A stretch of 10,367 bases of DNA. It comes from Deltaproteobacteria bacterium GWA2_55_10 (GTDB lineage: Bacteria; Desulfobacterota; GWC2-55-46). The stretch is from positions 1-10,367 of the forward strand of contig MGPL01000150.1 of NCBI GenBank assembly GCA_001797415.1. Direction: 5' to 3'. The notes beneath the pieces were generated by a model that saw only the letters and a program-made list of their open reading frames with translations, had not been told where the DNA came from and made no database searches. Position numbers and translations under genes: made by a program. Shown piece by piece: positions 1 through 6,906 of the stretch (the first letter of the stretch is position 1; every line of letters starts with the position of its first letter).

Positions 1-2
1 TA

Positions 3-869
3 GCAATCTTTAAAGGTTCCGGTGAATTGCTCTGTGTGCCGAGTATTGTTCGTGATATAGATGCTCCTTTCTGGTTATCGCTCAGGCCAGTTCACGACTT
101 ATACAGAAATCAGATTCTGGTAGACGAGGCGACGGATTTTTCGCCAGTACAAATCGCCTGCATGGCGGAGTTGGCGCACCCCAGCATACGCTCATTTTTT
201 GCGTGTGGCGATTTTAATCAGCGCCTTACATCTTGGGGTAGCCGTTCGGTTGAAGAGATGAAGTGGGTTTTCCCGGATATAGAAATCAAATCTATAAATG
301 TGTCTTATCGTCAAAGTCGACAGCTTAACGAGTTGGCAAAGGCCATCAATTTGGCCGCAGATGGCACGAATAACTGCGGGGTATTGCCGGAGAATGTAGA
401 TTACGACGAGGTTCAGCCGGTTTTGGCAGAAGATTTGCCAGCGCAAGCGGATATTATCAATTGGTTAGCGAAACGAATTGTCGAAATTGAGTCGTTCGTG
501 CAGCAATTGCCATCCATTGCCATTCTGGTGGACTGCGAAGAGAGGGTTCAGTCGCTTGCCAGCGTTCTGAATGTGGCTCTTTCAAATCAGAACATTCGTG
601 TTGTCGCATGTCCCAATGGGCAAGTTATGGGGCAGGACAACGATGTGCGAGTATTCGATATTCAGCACATCAAGGGGCTTGAATTTGAGGCCGTTTTCTT
701 TATAAGTATCGATCGGTTAGCGAATATGTATCCAGACCTTTTCGACAAATTCCTGTATGTCGGCGCAACTCGTGCTGCGACCTATCTGGGAGTGACCTGT
801 GAGGGTAAGTTGCCTGCATCTATTGCCGGGTTGAGGCCGATGTTTGCACGCGGTTGGGGGAATACATGA
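3..869 (+). CDS. UvrD/Rep-like superfamily 1 DNA helicase, C-terminal part (5' end outside window)
   Basis: The reading frame is open from the window edge; the TTG at 27 is only an internal codon, so the N-terminus with Walker A lies upstream. Visible SF1 motifs in order are motif II DEATDFSP (Walker B, from 123), GDFNQRLTSWG (motif III, about 207-239), SYRQS (motif IV, about 303), KGLEFEAV (motif V, about 672) and YVGATRA (motif VI with the arginine finger, about 756). These define the second RecA-like lobe of a UvrD/PcrA-type ATP-dependent 3'-5' helicase. Arginine codons here are mostly CGN rather than the AGG dominating the other genes, and GC looks lower, which suggests acquired DNA. The stop overlaps the start of a very short downstream frame. 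Such helicases occur in repair and in phage-defence cassettes (for example GajB-like proteins). Which applies cannot be decided without the missing half and the upstream neighbour. Confidence 0.85.
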   Translation, partial: AIFKGSGELLCVPSIVRDIDAPFWLSLRPVHDLYRNQILVDEATDFSPVQIACMAELAHPSIRSFFACGDFNQRLTSWGSRSVEEMKWVFPDIEIKSINVSYRQSRQLNELAKAINLAADGTNNCGVLPENVDYDEVQPVLAEDLPAQADIINWLAKRIVEIESFVQQLPSIAILVDCEERVQSLASVLNVALSNQNIRVVACPNGQVMGQDNDVRVFDIQHIKGLEFEAVFFISIDRLANMYPDLFDKFLYVGATRAATYLGVTCEGKLPASIAGLRPMFARGWGNT

Positions 870-898
870 ATCCGTTTGATTATGCTATTACAAGGTAA
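866..898 (+). pseudogene. Start of a helicase partner gene, cut off after 10 codons
   Basis: An ATG at 866 overlaps the helicase stop in an ATGA arrangement, the usual sign of translational coupling. The frame reads MNPFDYAITR and then meets TAA at 896. No frame continues the protein further downstream. The sequence then changes into AT-rich, non-coding DNA. I infer that this is the remnant of a second gene of the helicase operon, lost at a deletion or insertion junction. The family cannot be named from ten residues. It could instead be a chance ATGA with no gene behind it. Confidence 0.35.
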
Positions 899-998
899 GT
901 AGTTTTTTTCTCAAAAAAATAGTAGCGTCGTTTTGGGGCAGGAAAGGGCAGAGTCATTATCAGATTTGATTTTCAGGGGCCGGGTGTAGACTCAGCCG

Positions 999-1019
999 GG
1001 TGGGCACCGCCCACCTTTT
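999..1019 (+). terminator. Perfect 7-bp GC hairpin followed by TTTT
   Basis: GGTGGGC (999-1005), a 3-base loop, GCCCACC (1009-1015) and then four T (1016-1019). This has the shape of a short Rho-independent terminator reading on the + strand and could end transcription from the helicase remnant. The T tract is short. The same kind of GGTGGGC/GCCCACC palindrome also occurs as a dispersed REP-like repeat in many bacterial genomes, so a repeat origin is possible. Confidence 0.5.
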
Positions 1020-1104
1020 CATTTCAAACTATTATCACTCCTCCCATCTTATCTCCCCCGCCGTCCTGCCGACCCGCTCACTCCAATCCCCATGCACGTG
1101 CTAC

Positions 1105-1133
1105 TTGAATTCCGCGTCGAAGAATAATAAAGT
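1105..1133 (+). promoter_or_regulatory. Possible sigma-70 type promoter for the metallopeptidase gene
   Basis: TTGAAT (1105-1110), 17 bases, TAAAGT (1128-1133). Each hexamer matches the consensus at four of six positions. The predicted start would be only a base or two before the ATG at 1142. There is also no clear Shine-Dalgarno sequence there, so a leaderless or nearly leaderless message would be implied. The match is weak and could be chance. Confidence 0.2.
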
Positions 1134-1141
1134 TAACGATT

Positions 1142-1525
1142 ATGGCTTACAGGTTAAAAGAGGCGGAATTCAGGGCGATTGCCGCCAGGGTGCTGGATGG
1201 CCTCCCGGACGAGTTCAGGAAGCGAATGAAAAACATCGTCGTGGTCGTGGAGGATTACCCATCAGTCGAGGATGCCGCGGACGCGGGTATTGCGCGCGAT
1301 GAGCTCCTCGGGCTCTTTCACGGCGTAACACGACTTGAGCAGGAGTGGTCCGGCGGCGCGCCTAACCAATTACCTGAAAGGATCGTGCTTTACAAGCGTA
1401 ACATCGAGGCCATCTGCTCCACGAAAGAGGAGCTTGTCGAAGAGATACGCTTGACCGTTCTCCACGAGATAGGCCATTATTTCGGCCTGAGCGAGGAAGA
1501 CATGGAGAAGTACGAAAATGGATAG
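1142..1525 (+). CDS. Zincin-like metallopeptidase family protein (PF06262/COG3824 type)
   Basis: A 127-residue protein, the normal size for this family of small, soluble, minimal zinc proteases (formerly DUF1025). The signature HEIGHYFGL lies at residues 108-116: His108 and His112 would bind zinc and Glu109 would be the general base. The third ligand cannot be assigned by eye. An acidic loop SEED follows, as is typical. The N-terminal half (FRAIAARVLDGLPDEFRKRM, then a VVVVEDYPS strand) also fits the family pattern. No signal peptide or membrane segment is visible, so it should be cytoplasmic. The ATG at 1142 is the natural start; an in-frame stop lies at 1106. Substrate and role of this family are poorly known. 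The amphi-Trp gene follows on the same strand after 84 bases, so they may be cotranscribed. Confidence 0.86.
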   Translation: MAYRLKEAEFRAIAARVLDGLPDEFRKRMKNIVVVVEDYPSVEDAADAGIARDELLGLFHGVTRLEQEWSGGAPNQLPERIVLYKRNIEAICSTKEELVEEIRLTVLHEIGHYFGLSEEDMEKYENG

Positions 1526-1609
1526 CCATAGCTTTGCAGTTGGCTCCACCCGCTCTTGTAGTTTGTTAAAAAGCTCGGATGAAATCTGCCTCAAAAAGGA
1601 AAAATCCGT

Positions 1610-1831
1610 ATGAAAAAAAGAACCAGAGACCTCGAAAAAGGGTACTCAGTCAAACAGTTCGCGGCCAAGCTCCGGAGATTGGCCGATTGCGTGGAGGACG
1701 GTAAAAGCTTTTCAATAAGCATAGCCGGGGAGCGGGTCGTCGTACCGGCAAAAGCGGAAATAAGCATCGAGCACGAAAGGACCAAAACAGGGGAGGAAAT
1801 CGAATTCCAGCTGAAATGGAAGAATGATTGA
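1610..1831 (+). CDS. Amphi-Trp domain protein
   Basis: A 73-residue protein that is a single amphi-Trp domain. This is a small family named for alternating hydrophobic positions and a conserved Trp near the C-terminus. The recognisable course is a basic N-terminus, a helix with FAAKLRRLADCVEDGKSF (residues 18-35), strands FSISIAGERVVVPAKAEISI, an acidic EHE turn, and the closing EIEFQLKWK with Trp71. The function of the family is not established. The protein is highly charged and lacks a signal peptide or membrane segment, so it is probably cytoplasmic. AAAGGA lies about ten bases before the ATG and serves as a ribosome binding site. The stop is followed closely by the palindromic element at 1849-1872, which could protect or end the transcript. 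Confidence 0.8.
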   Translation: MKKRTRDLEKGYSVKQFAAKLRRLADCVEDGKSFSISIAGERVVVPAKAEISIEHERTKTGEEIEFQLKWKND

Positions 1832-1848
1832 AAACCCATAGCGGGCTT

Positions 1849-1872
1849 CTCCCCGCAGCTTGCCGCGGGGAG
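1849..1872. repeat. GC-rich perfect palindrome, REP-like or bidirectional hairpin
   Basis: Arms CTCCCCGC (1849-1856) and GCGGGGAG (1865-1872) pair perfectly around an 8-base loop. An outer 6-bp pair, ACCCAT (1834-1839) with ATGGGT (1892-1897), could enclose it. It sits between convergent genes (amphi-Trp on +, HD-GYP on -). No T tract follows directly on either strand, so it is not a standard intrinsic terminator. The form and placement resemble REP-type dispersed palindromes, but copy number cannot be judged from one window. Confidence 0.4.
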
Positions 1873-1976
1873 CTTCAATATTATTCAGGGCATGGGTGAC
1901 GAATCCGGGCAAAGCCAAGAGGGCAGGGGGCGCCGCTACCCTGTGAGTCCAGGAGAACAGGAGCGTATCTTTTTCG

Positions 1977-3191
1977 TCAGCTCAGGAATGAATCAAAGTC
2001 CGTTTTGTAGGACTTGGGGTCCAGTATTCCCATTATGCACAGATGTCTGTCGTTTTGAAGGTCAACGCTGAACGGCCTGTCATAGAGGCTCTTGTCTTTG
2101 TCGTAGACCATCAGTACGCCTGGCCGGACGAGATCCGATTGGTTGACCGACGTGACGAGCCCGACCTCGCCGGTATTGAGCTCCACGATGCTTCCTATCG
2201 GGTATATCCCTATGCTCCGGATAAAGCTGTCTACAAGGCCGGCGCCGAAATGATCCGTACCGCGAAGATAGATTATCTTCAGGACTTCCGTGGGCAGCAG
2301 GCCCTTGCGGTAGACCCTGTCCGTGGTCATCGCGTCGTATATATCGGCAATCCCGGCTATGCGCGCGAACTGATGTATCTCGTCCTTCATCAGGTTCCAT
2401 TGATAGCCGGAGCCGTCGTACCTTTCGTGATGCTGGCTTACTACGTATATGGATTCGAGCTTTATGTCCGCTGATTCGGAGACGAAATCCGCGCCCAGTG
2501 ACGGGTGCTCCTGGATCTTTACGCGCTCGGCCGCGGTATAGAGGCCCGGCTTATTGACCAGGCTCTCCGGAAGGAGTACCTTGCCGAGGTCGTGGAGGAG
2601 GGCGCCTACGCCGAGGGCCAGGAGGTCTCCTCGCGTTAACTCGAGGTTCCTGCCCAGGGCTATGGAAAGGATGCAGACATTTACCGAATGGGTAAAGGTA
2701 TAGTCGTCATAGGCCTTGAGCCTGGCAAGGCTTGTAAGGGCGTGCCTGTTCCTGAAGATGCTGTCCACTATGTTGCCCAATAAAGCGTCCAGCTTGTCCT
2801 TGTTGATGCTCTTGCCAAGGCGCGCGTCACTCAGCACATCTTTGACGACGCTGAGAGCGTCGTCCCTTATCCTGTAAGCCTCCCGTGTCTCTTCCCTGAA
2901 CTCGACCTCATCCCTGCTATCATTCTCTTTTAACGGTTTAACCACGGCCCTGTTCAGGGAATCGGCGCCTATGGCAGCGGCCGGGCCTTCAGGGGCCGGC
3001 GTCTCATGCACCGTCTCATCGGTCAATTCCACAAAGACGCTCGTATAACCGTTTTCAATCAGCTTGTGAATATCATTGGCGTTGCTGACGAGGATATTGT
3101 TAATGAAGAAAAGGTCCTCGCCATGGCCTTTCCCCACCCCGCAGACGTTCATGCCCTGTTTCAGTTCACCTATGGCTATCTTCTTTATCAA
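1977..3191 (-). CDS. HD-GYP domain cyclic-di-GMP phosphodiesterase with N-terminal DUF3391
   Basis: A 404-residue protein. Residues 1-60 (IKKIAIGELKQGMNV and following) match the DUF3391 domain often found before HD-GYP. Residues 140-330 are the HD-GYP domain, which hydrolyses cyclic-di-GMP at a metal centre. His168 sits in YTFTHS, H200-D201 in LLHDLGK, His229 in EHP, H254-H255 in HHERYDGSGY, and the late Asp lies in IADIYD (281-286). The position four before His168 is Tyr rather than the Glu seen in trinuclear enzymes, suggesting a binuclear site. The signature GYP is GYQ here (Gln264). A C-terminal beta-rich tail (331-404: VELNTGEVGLVTSVN) is common in the family. No membrane segment is visible. 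The start is TTG at 3191, overlapping the stop of the receiver gene, with AGGTG just upstream; this start keeps DUF3391 whole, whereas the next ATG (residue 14) would cut it. Confidence 0.92.
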   Translation of the reverse strand: MIKKIAIGELKQGMNVCGVGKGHGEDLFFINNILVSNANDIHKLIENGYTSVFVELTDETVHETPAPEGPAAAIGADSLNRAVVKPLKENDSRDEVEFREETREAYRIRDDALSVVKDVLSDARLGKSINKDKLDALLGNIVDSIFRNRHALTSLARLKAYDDYTFTHSVNVCILSIALGRNLELTRGDLLALGVGALLHDLGKVLLPESLVNKPGLYTAAERVKIQEHPSLGADFVSESADIKLESIYVVSQHHERYDGSGYQWNLMKDEIHQFARIAGIADIYDAMTTDRVYRKGLLPTEVLKIIYLRGTDHFGAGLVDSFIRSIGIYPIGSIVELNTGEVGLVTSVNQSDLVRPGVLMVYDKDKSLYDRPFSVDLQNDRHLCIMGILDPKSYKTDFDSFLS

Positions 3192-3565
3192 GGGCGCACC
3201 TGCTTGAATAGTTCGATGACATGTTCGACAAGGGAATCCGTCGATAACGGCTTTAAGAAGAACCTTCCCCTTACGGTATCCTTTTCCCGCGCATCTTCCG
3301 GCTCAACAGCCCCGATGAAAAGGAACCTGTTTTCGAGGGCCGGCTGTTTTTTCAGGGCGCGGATGTAAAGGTCGGCCCCCCGGATGTAATACAGGTCCAG
3401 CTCGGAGATCACGAGGTCGTATATGACCGAGTCGATCCTCCCCAGGGCGCTCAAACCATTGCTTACCCGGTCTACTGAAAAGCCATGCTCTTCGAATGCA
3501 GCCGCGCAGATTGAGCCGGACCCGGCGTCAGTGTCTACAAGAAGGATTTTTTTGATTTGTTCCAT
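3188..3565 (-). CDS. Receiver (CheY-like) domain protein with degenerate phosphoacceptor site
   Basis: A 125-residue stand-alone receiver domain with no output domain. The fold is clear: ILLVDTDAG (7-15), YDLVISELDL (49-58), FLFIGAV (81-87) and FLKPLSTDSLVEHVIELF (103-120). Compared with CheY, the first acidic residue is kept (Asp11) and so is the Lys (Lys105). The second acidic residue is Thr12, the phosphoacceptor Asp is Glu55, and the switch Thr/Ser is Gly85. It is therefore unlikely to be phosphorylated normally; Glu may mimic the phosphorylated state. Its stop overlaps the start of the HD-GYP gene, so the two are translationally coupled and probably interact, the receiver acting as a docking or regulatory subunit. 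A candidate -24/-12 promoter lies at 3598-3613. No strong ribosome binding site is visible before the ATG. Confidence 0.86.
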   Translation of the reverse strand: MEQIKKILLVDTDAGSGSICAAAFEEHGFSVDRVSNGLSALGRIDSVIYDLVISELDLYYIRGADLYIRALKKQPALENRFLFIGAVEPEDAREKDTVRGRFFLKPLSTDSLVEHVIELFKQVRP

Positions 3566-3597
3566 ATATGCGTTGAAAATAGAGCCAAATAATATAT

Positions 3598-3613
3598 TTC
3601 AAAATACATGCCA
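3598..3613 (-). promoter_or_regulatory. Candidate sigma-54 (-24/-12) promoter for the receiver/HD-GYP unit
   Basis: On the minus strand the sequence reads TGGCATG, four bases, TTGAA. The sigma-54 consensus is TGGCACG, N4, TTGCA/T. GG and the following G are ten bases apart, as required. The one serious mismatch is A for C in the -12 GC dinucleotide. The start would fall near 3587, leaving a leader of about 22 bases before the ATG at 3565. A sigma-54 activator gene lies immediately divergent, which raises the plausibility. Confidence 0.4.
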
Positions 3614-3709
3614 AATAGCGGAAATTTTAATGATTAACAGAATTGTTCATAAATAATGAATACTTGGAAACTTGATCTGGAGCGTGCATTTTATTTGCAT
3701 TACATGAAA

Positions 3710-3731
3710 TTTGTGTACAGGTTTACACAAA
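3710..3731. promoter_or_regulatory. Operator-like dyad, 8-bp perfect inverted repeat
   Basis: TTTGTGTA (3710-3717), six bases, TACACAAA (3724-3731). A perfect 8-6-8 dyad of this size is typical of a dimeric helix-turn-helix binding site. It lies about 55-75 bases before the activator gene start and about 125-145 bases upstream of the predicted start of the divergent receiver/HD-GYP transcript, the usual range for an enhancer-binding protein site. Confidence 0.48.
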
Positions 3732-3743
3732 AATGTTACATTC

Positions 3744-3760
3744 GTGTACACATGGTACAC
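3744..3760. promoter_or_regulatory. Second operator-like dyad of the same half-site
   Basis: GTGTA (3744-3748), seven bases, TACAC (3756-3760); GTGTACAC at 3744-3751 is itself a palindrome. The half-sites repeat those of the dyad at 3710-3731, and a degenerate copy TGTTACA lies between them at 3734-3740. The cluster ends 26 bases before the activator ATG, so a bound protein could also repress the activator's own transcription. Confidence 0.42.
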
Positions 3761-3786
3761 TCGTTTTCGCGTGAAGGAGATGAATA

Positions 3787-6700
3787 ATGCCTAAAAAGGT
3801 CATTCCAAGTGATCTGGATTTCTTGATCCCCAGACTGGCTGAGCTTGAAAGCCAGATAGCCGAATACAGGTGGGCTGAGCAGAACCTGGACAATTACAAG
3901 ATGCTCTTCGACAACATATCAGACCTCGCATATATTTTTGATGACAAGGGCAATATCCTTTATATGAACAAGACCTTCGCAAGGCTGACCGGCAAAAGGA
4001 CAGAGGATTTCATAGGCCGCCCCTTTGCCCCGCTGTTCGATGAAGAGAACCTGAAGAGCGCCCTGGAGAATTACATCATGACGCTCGATGGAGAAAGTCC
4101 GCAGTTTGAGCTGCGCTTCAAGGACACCGGCATCCTTTGCGAATACAAGAGCATGCCTCTGAGGGACGGGAAGAGGAAGATCATCGGCGTCATCGGGACA
4201 GCCAGGGACATAACTGAACGGAAGAAGGCTGAGCTGGTCTTGCGCCAAAGGGACTCCGTTCTCGAGGCAATAAGGGTTGTCTCAGAGGAGCTTCTGGGAG
4301 CAGGCTCCGCCGAGAGGGCATTTGAGACGGCATTGAAGAAACTCGGGGAGGCGGTCAACGTCAGCAGGGCCTACATATTCAAAAACCACTCATCCGATGA
4401 CGGGACCCTGTTCACAAGCCAGCTGTATGAGTGGTCTGCCCCCGGGGTCATGCCCCAGATAGACAACCAGGAGCTCCAGGGGTTTCATTACCGCGGCTCA
4501 GGGTTCTCGAGGTGGGTCGACGCAATGGAGGGCGGGGCGATCGTCGAGGGGCACGTAAGGGAGTTTCCGGAAGCTGAAAAGATATTATTCGAATCACAGG
4601 ATATCAAGTCCATGGCCGCTGTCCCCATCTTCGTTGAAAACAGCTGGTGGGGCTTCATAGGTTTTGACGAGTGCGCCGAAGAAAGAGAATGGCCCGCCCT
4701 CGTCATAGACGCGCTCAAGGCCGCTGCCGGGGCCATAGGCTCCGCCATGCAGCGCAGGCTTATAGAGGAGAAGCTCAGGAAAACGGCCGTCACGCTCATG
4801 GAGGCCCAGAGGCTCTCGCTCATCGGGAGCTGGGAATGGGATATCGCGAGGAACGTGCTCAGCTGGTCAGAAGGCCTCTTCGACATATTCGGGGTGGGCC
4901 CGGAGAACCTCAAAAAGGATGCCTACGAGGCCTTTATCGGGTGCATACATATTGACGACAGGCAGGAAGTCGATTCGACCATCCGCAAGGCGCTCTCGGA
5001 TAAAAGGCCGTTCAGCTTCGAGTTCCGGATCGTCCGTCCCGACGGGGATTTAAGGCACATCCATACGCGCGGGCAGGTCATCTGCAATGAAGCCGGGACG
5101 CCTGTAAAGATGTTCGGGACAGGGCAGGACATAACCGAAAGGAAGCTCGCCGACCAGAAGATGCGGGAATCAGAGGAGCAGTTCAGGGTCATCTTCGAAA
5201 ATTCCAGCGACGGGCTGCTCGTCACCGACCCCAGGACCCTCAAATTGGTCTTCTGGAACAAGAAATTCTGCCACATGCTCGGCTACGGCGAAGAGGAGCT
5301 AAAGGGGATGAGCATACCGGACCTGCACCGGGCCGAGGACCTTTCCCGGGCCGCCGAGGACTTTGAAAAGCTCAACAGGGGAGAGATGCTTTTTTTTAAG
5401 GATGTCGCGTTCAAAAGAAAGGACGGCAGCATATTTTACGCTGACATAAATACCTCGCAAATACGGCTCGCCGGCAACGACCTTGTCCTGGGCGCGCTAA
5501 GGGACATAACCGCGCGTAAACGCACCGAGGATGAGCTGAACAGGTATAAGAGCAATCTCGAGGCGATATTCAGAAGCGTGAAGGAGGCCATCATATCGGT
5601 CGACCTGGACTTACATGTGACTGAGGTGAACGAGACAGCCAAATCGATTTGCGGGATAGACCGGACCGGGATAGGGGAAAGCCTGAAAGGGCTCACAAAA
5701 TCCTCCTGTTCGTTCAAGTGCCTGGCCGCCCTCGATGAGACGATAAGCGGCGGGAGTCCGGTCGAGGTATTCCGTCTCGAGTGCGGCAGGACGGGTAAGC
5801 CTCACCAGACAGTCACGCTCAATACTTATCCGCTCATCGACAGCGCAGGACGCTTTACCGGGGCCGTCCTGGTAGTAAGCGATGAGACAAGGCTCGTTGA
5901 CCTGGAAAAAGACCTCGGCGAGAGAAGGCAGCTCCATAACATCATCGGAAAGAGCGATAAGATGAGGGAGCTGTTCAGGCTCATAGAATCGCTCGCAGGC
6001 ATAGACAGTACCGTGCTCATAAGCGGCGAGAGCGGCACCGGCAAGGAATTGGCCGCTGAAGCGCTTCATTATACCGGCATCAGAAGCAACAAACCGCTGG
6101 TGAAGGTCAACTGCGCGGCCATCCCCGAGTATCTCCTTGAGAGCGAGCTCTTCGGCCATGTCAAAGGGGCGTTCACCGGAGCGGTCAGGGACAGGGTGGG
6201 CAGGTTCGAGCTCGCGAACGGCGGTACGGTCTTCCTTGACGAGATAGGCGACGTCCCCCCTGAGACGCAGCTGCGGCTCTTGAGGGTCATCCAGGAAAAG
6301 GAATTCGAGCGGCTTGGAGACTCAAAGACAATAAGGATGGATGTGAGGGTCATAGCGGCGACGAACAGGGAATTGACCGAAAAAGTAAAGAAGGGGGAGT
6401 TCAGGGAAGACCTCTATTACAGGCTCAAGGTGGTCGAGCTTACGATGCCGGCCCTGAGGGAGCGGCTCGACGACCTGCCTCTCCTGGAGGACCACTTCAT
6501 TAAAAAGTTCAGCAGGAAATTCAAAAAGAATATAAAAGGACTCTCTCCGGAAGTACGGAAGATATTCATGAACTATCCCTGGCCCGGCAACATACGCGAG
6601 CTCGAGCATGCCTTTGAACGCGCCTTCATAGTCTGCCCCGACAGCACCATCAATGTGAACGACCTTCCGCCCTCATTGCGTGAATACTCCGGCAGCGGGA

Positions 6701-6855
6701 AGTCCCTGGGCGGGTATGATGAACCCGACGAACGGGAACTGATCGAGAATACCTTGAGGGAAACGGGCTGGAACAAGAAAAAAGCGGCGAACAGGCTCTG
6801 CATAAGCAGGACGACTCTTTACCGCAAGCTCGAAAAGTACAATTTGCACGAGTAG
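3787..6855 (+). CDS. Sigma-54-dependent activator with PAS-GAF-PAS-PAS-PAS sensory region, AAA+ and Fis-type HTH domains
   Basis: A 1022-residue cytoplasmic bacterial enhancer-binding protein, longer than usual because of five sensory domains. A short helical leader is followed by PAS1 (about 35-147, ending DITERKK), GAF (about 155-325), PAS2 (about 345-453, ending DITERK), PAS3 (about 459-580) and a divergent PAS4 (about 590-705) with Cys622, Cys641, Cys645 and Cys666. The AAA+ domain (about 720-955) has Walker A GESGTGKE (747-754), an intact sigma-54-contacting GAFTGA loop (794-799) and Walker B with D818-E819. The Fis-type HTH is at about 980-1022 (KKAANRLCISRTTLYRKL). There is no receiver domain, so signals are sensed directly or through partners, not by phosphotransfer. 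AAGGAG seven bases before the ATG fixes the start. It is divergent from the receiver/HD-GYP unit, whose promoter it probably controls through the shared intergenic dyads. Ligands are unknown. Confidence 0.94.
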   Translation: MPKKVIPSDLDFLIPRLAELESQIAEYRWAEQNLDNYKMLFDNISDLAYIFDDKGNILYMNKTFARLTGKRTEDFIGRPFAPLFDEENLKSALENYIMTLDGESPQFELRFKDTGILCEYKSMPLRDGKRKIIGVIGTARDITERKKAELVLRQRDSVLEAIRVVSEELLGAGSAERAFETALKKLGEAVNVSRAYIFKNHSSDDGTLFTSQLYEWSAPGVMPQIDNQELQGFHYRGSGFSRWVDAMEGGAIVEGHVREFPEAEKILFESQDIKSMAAVPIFVENSWWGFIGFDECAEEREWPALVIDALKAAAGAIGSAMQRRLIEEKLRKTAVTLMEAQRLSLIGSWEWDIARNVLSWSEGLFDIFGVGPENLKKDAYEAFIGCIHIDDRQEVDSTIRKALSDKRPFSFEFRIVRPDGDLRHIHTRGQVICNEAGTPVKMFGTGQDITERKLADQKMRESEEQFRVIFENSSDGLLVTDPRTLKLVFWNKKFCHMLGYGEEELKGMSIPDLHRAEDLSRAAEDFEKLNRGEMLFFKDVAFKRKDGSIFYADINTSQIRLAGNDLVLGALRDITARKRTEDELNRYKSNLEAIFRSVKEAIISVDLDLHVTEVNETAKSICGIDRTGIGESLKGLTKSSCSFKCLAALDETISGGSPVEVFRLECGRTGKPHQTVTLNTYPLIDSAGRFTGAVLVVSDETRLVDLEKDLGERRQLHNIIGKSDKMRELFRLIESLAGIDSTVLISGESGTGKELAAEALHYTGIRSNKPLVKVNCAAIPEYLLESELFGHVKGAFTGAVRDRVGRFELANGGTVFLDEIGDVPPETQLRLLRVIQEKEFERLGDSKTIRMDVRVIAATNRELTEKVKKGEFREDLYYRLKVVELTMPALRERLDDLPLLEDHFIKKFSRKFKKNIKGLSPEVRKIFMNYPWPGNIRELEHAFERAFIVCPDSTINVNDLPPSLREYSGSGKSLGGYDEPDERELIENTLRETGWNKKKAANRLCISRTTLYRKLEKYNLHE

Positions 6856-6906
6856 CGGAAATCCAGGGGTCCAGCCTCCCGATGCCGGCGGACAGTCATC
6901 GCCCGC

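Noticed and set aside
893..900. AGGTAAGT, matching a eukaryotic 5' splice site, right at the end of the ten-codon frame
   Set aside because: All surrounding genes are bacterial with no acceptor site or continuation of the protein; group II introns begin differently. Chance match.
903..919. Seven T, three bases, seven A: an AT-only inverted repeat
   Set aside because: Low-complexity runs form such repeats easily, and pairing would be weak. Not enough to call a terminator or attachment site.
1000..1302. 100-residue + strand frame overlapping the metallopeptidase start
   Set aside because: Composition is repetitive in Arg and Gly, it runs through the hairpin and out of frame with a recognised family gene. 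A shadow frame.
2043..2474. 143-residue + strand frame inside the HD-GYP gene
   Set aside because: Antisense to conserved catalytic sequence and without any motif or ribosome binding site.
6856..6906. Gap between the convergent activator and otsB genes, inspected for a terminator
   Set aside because: Only short imperfect GC pairing and no T tract on either strand. No terminator can be supported.
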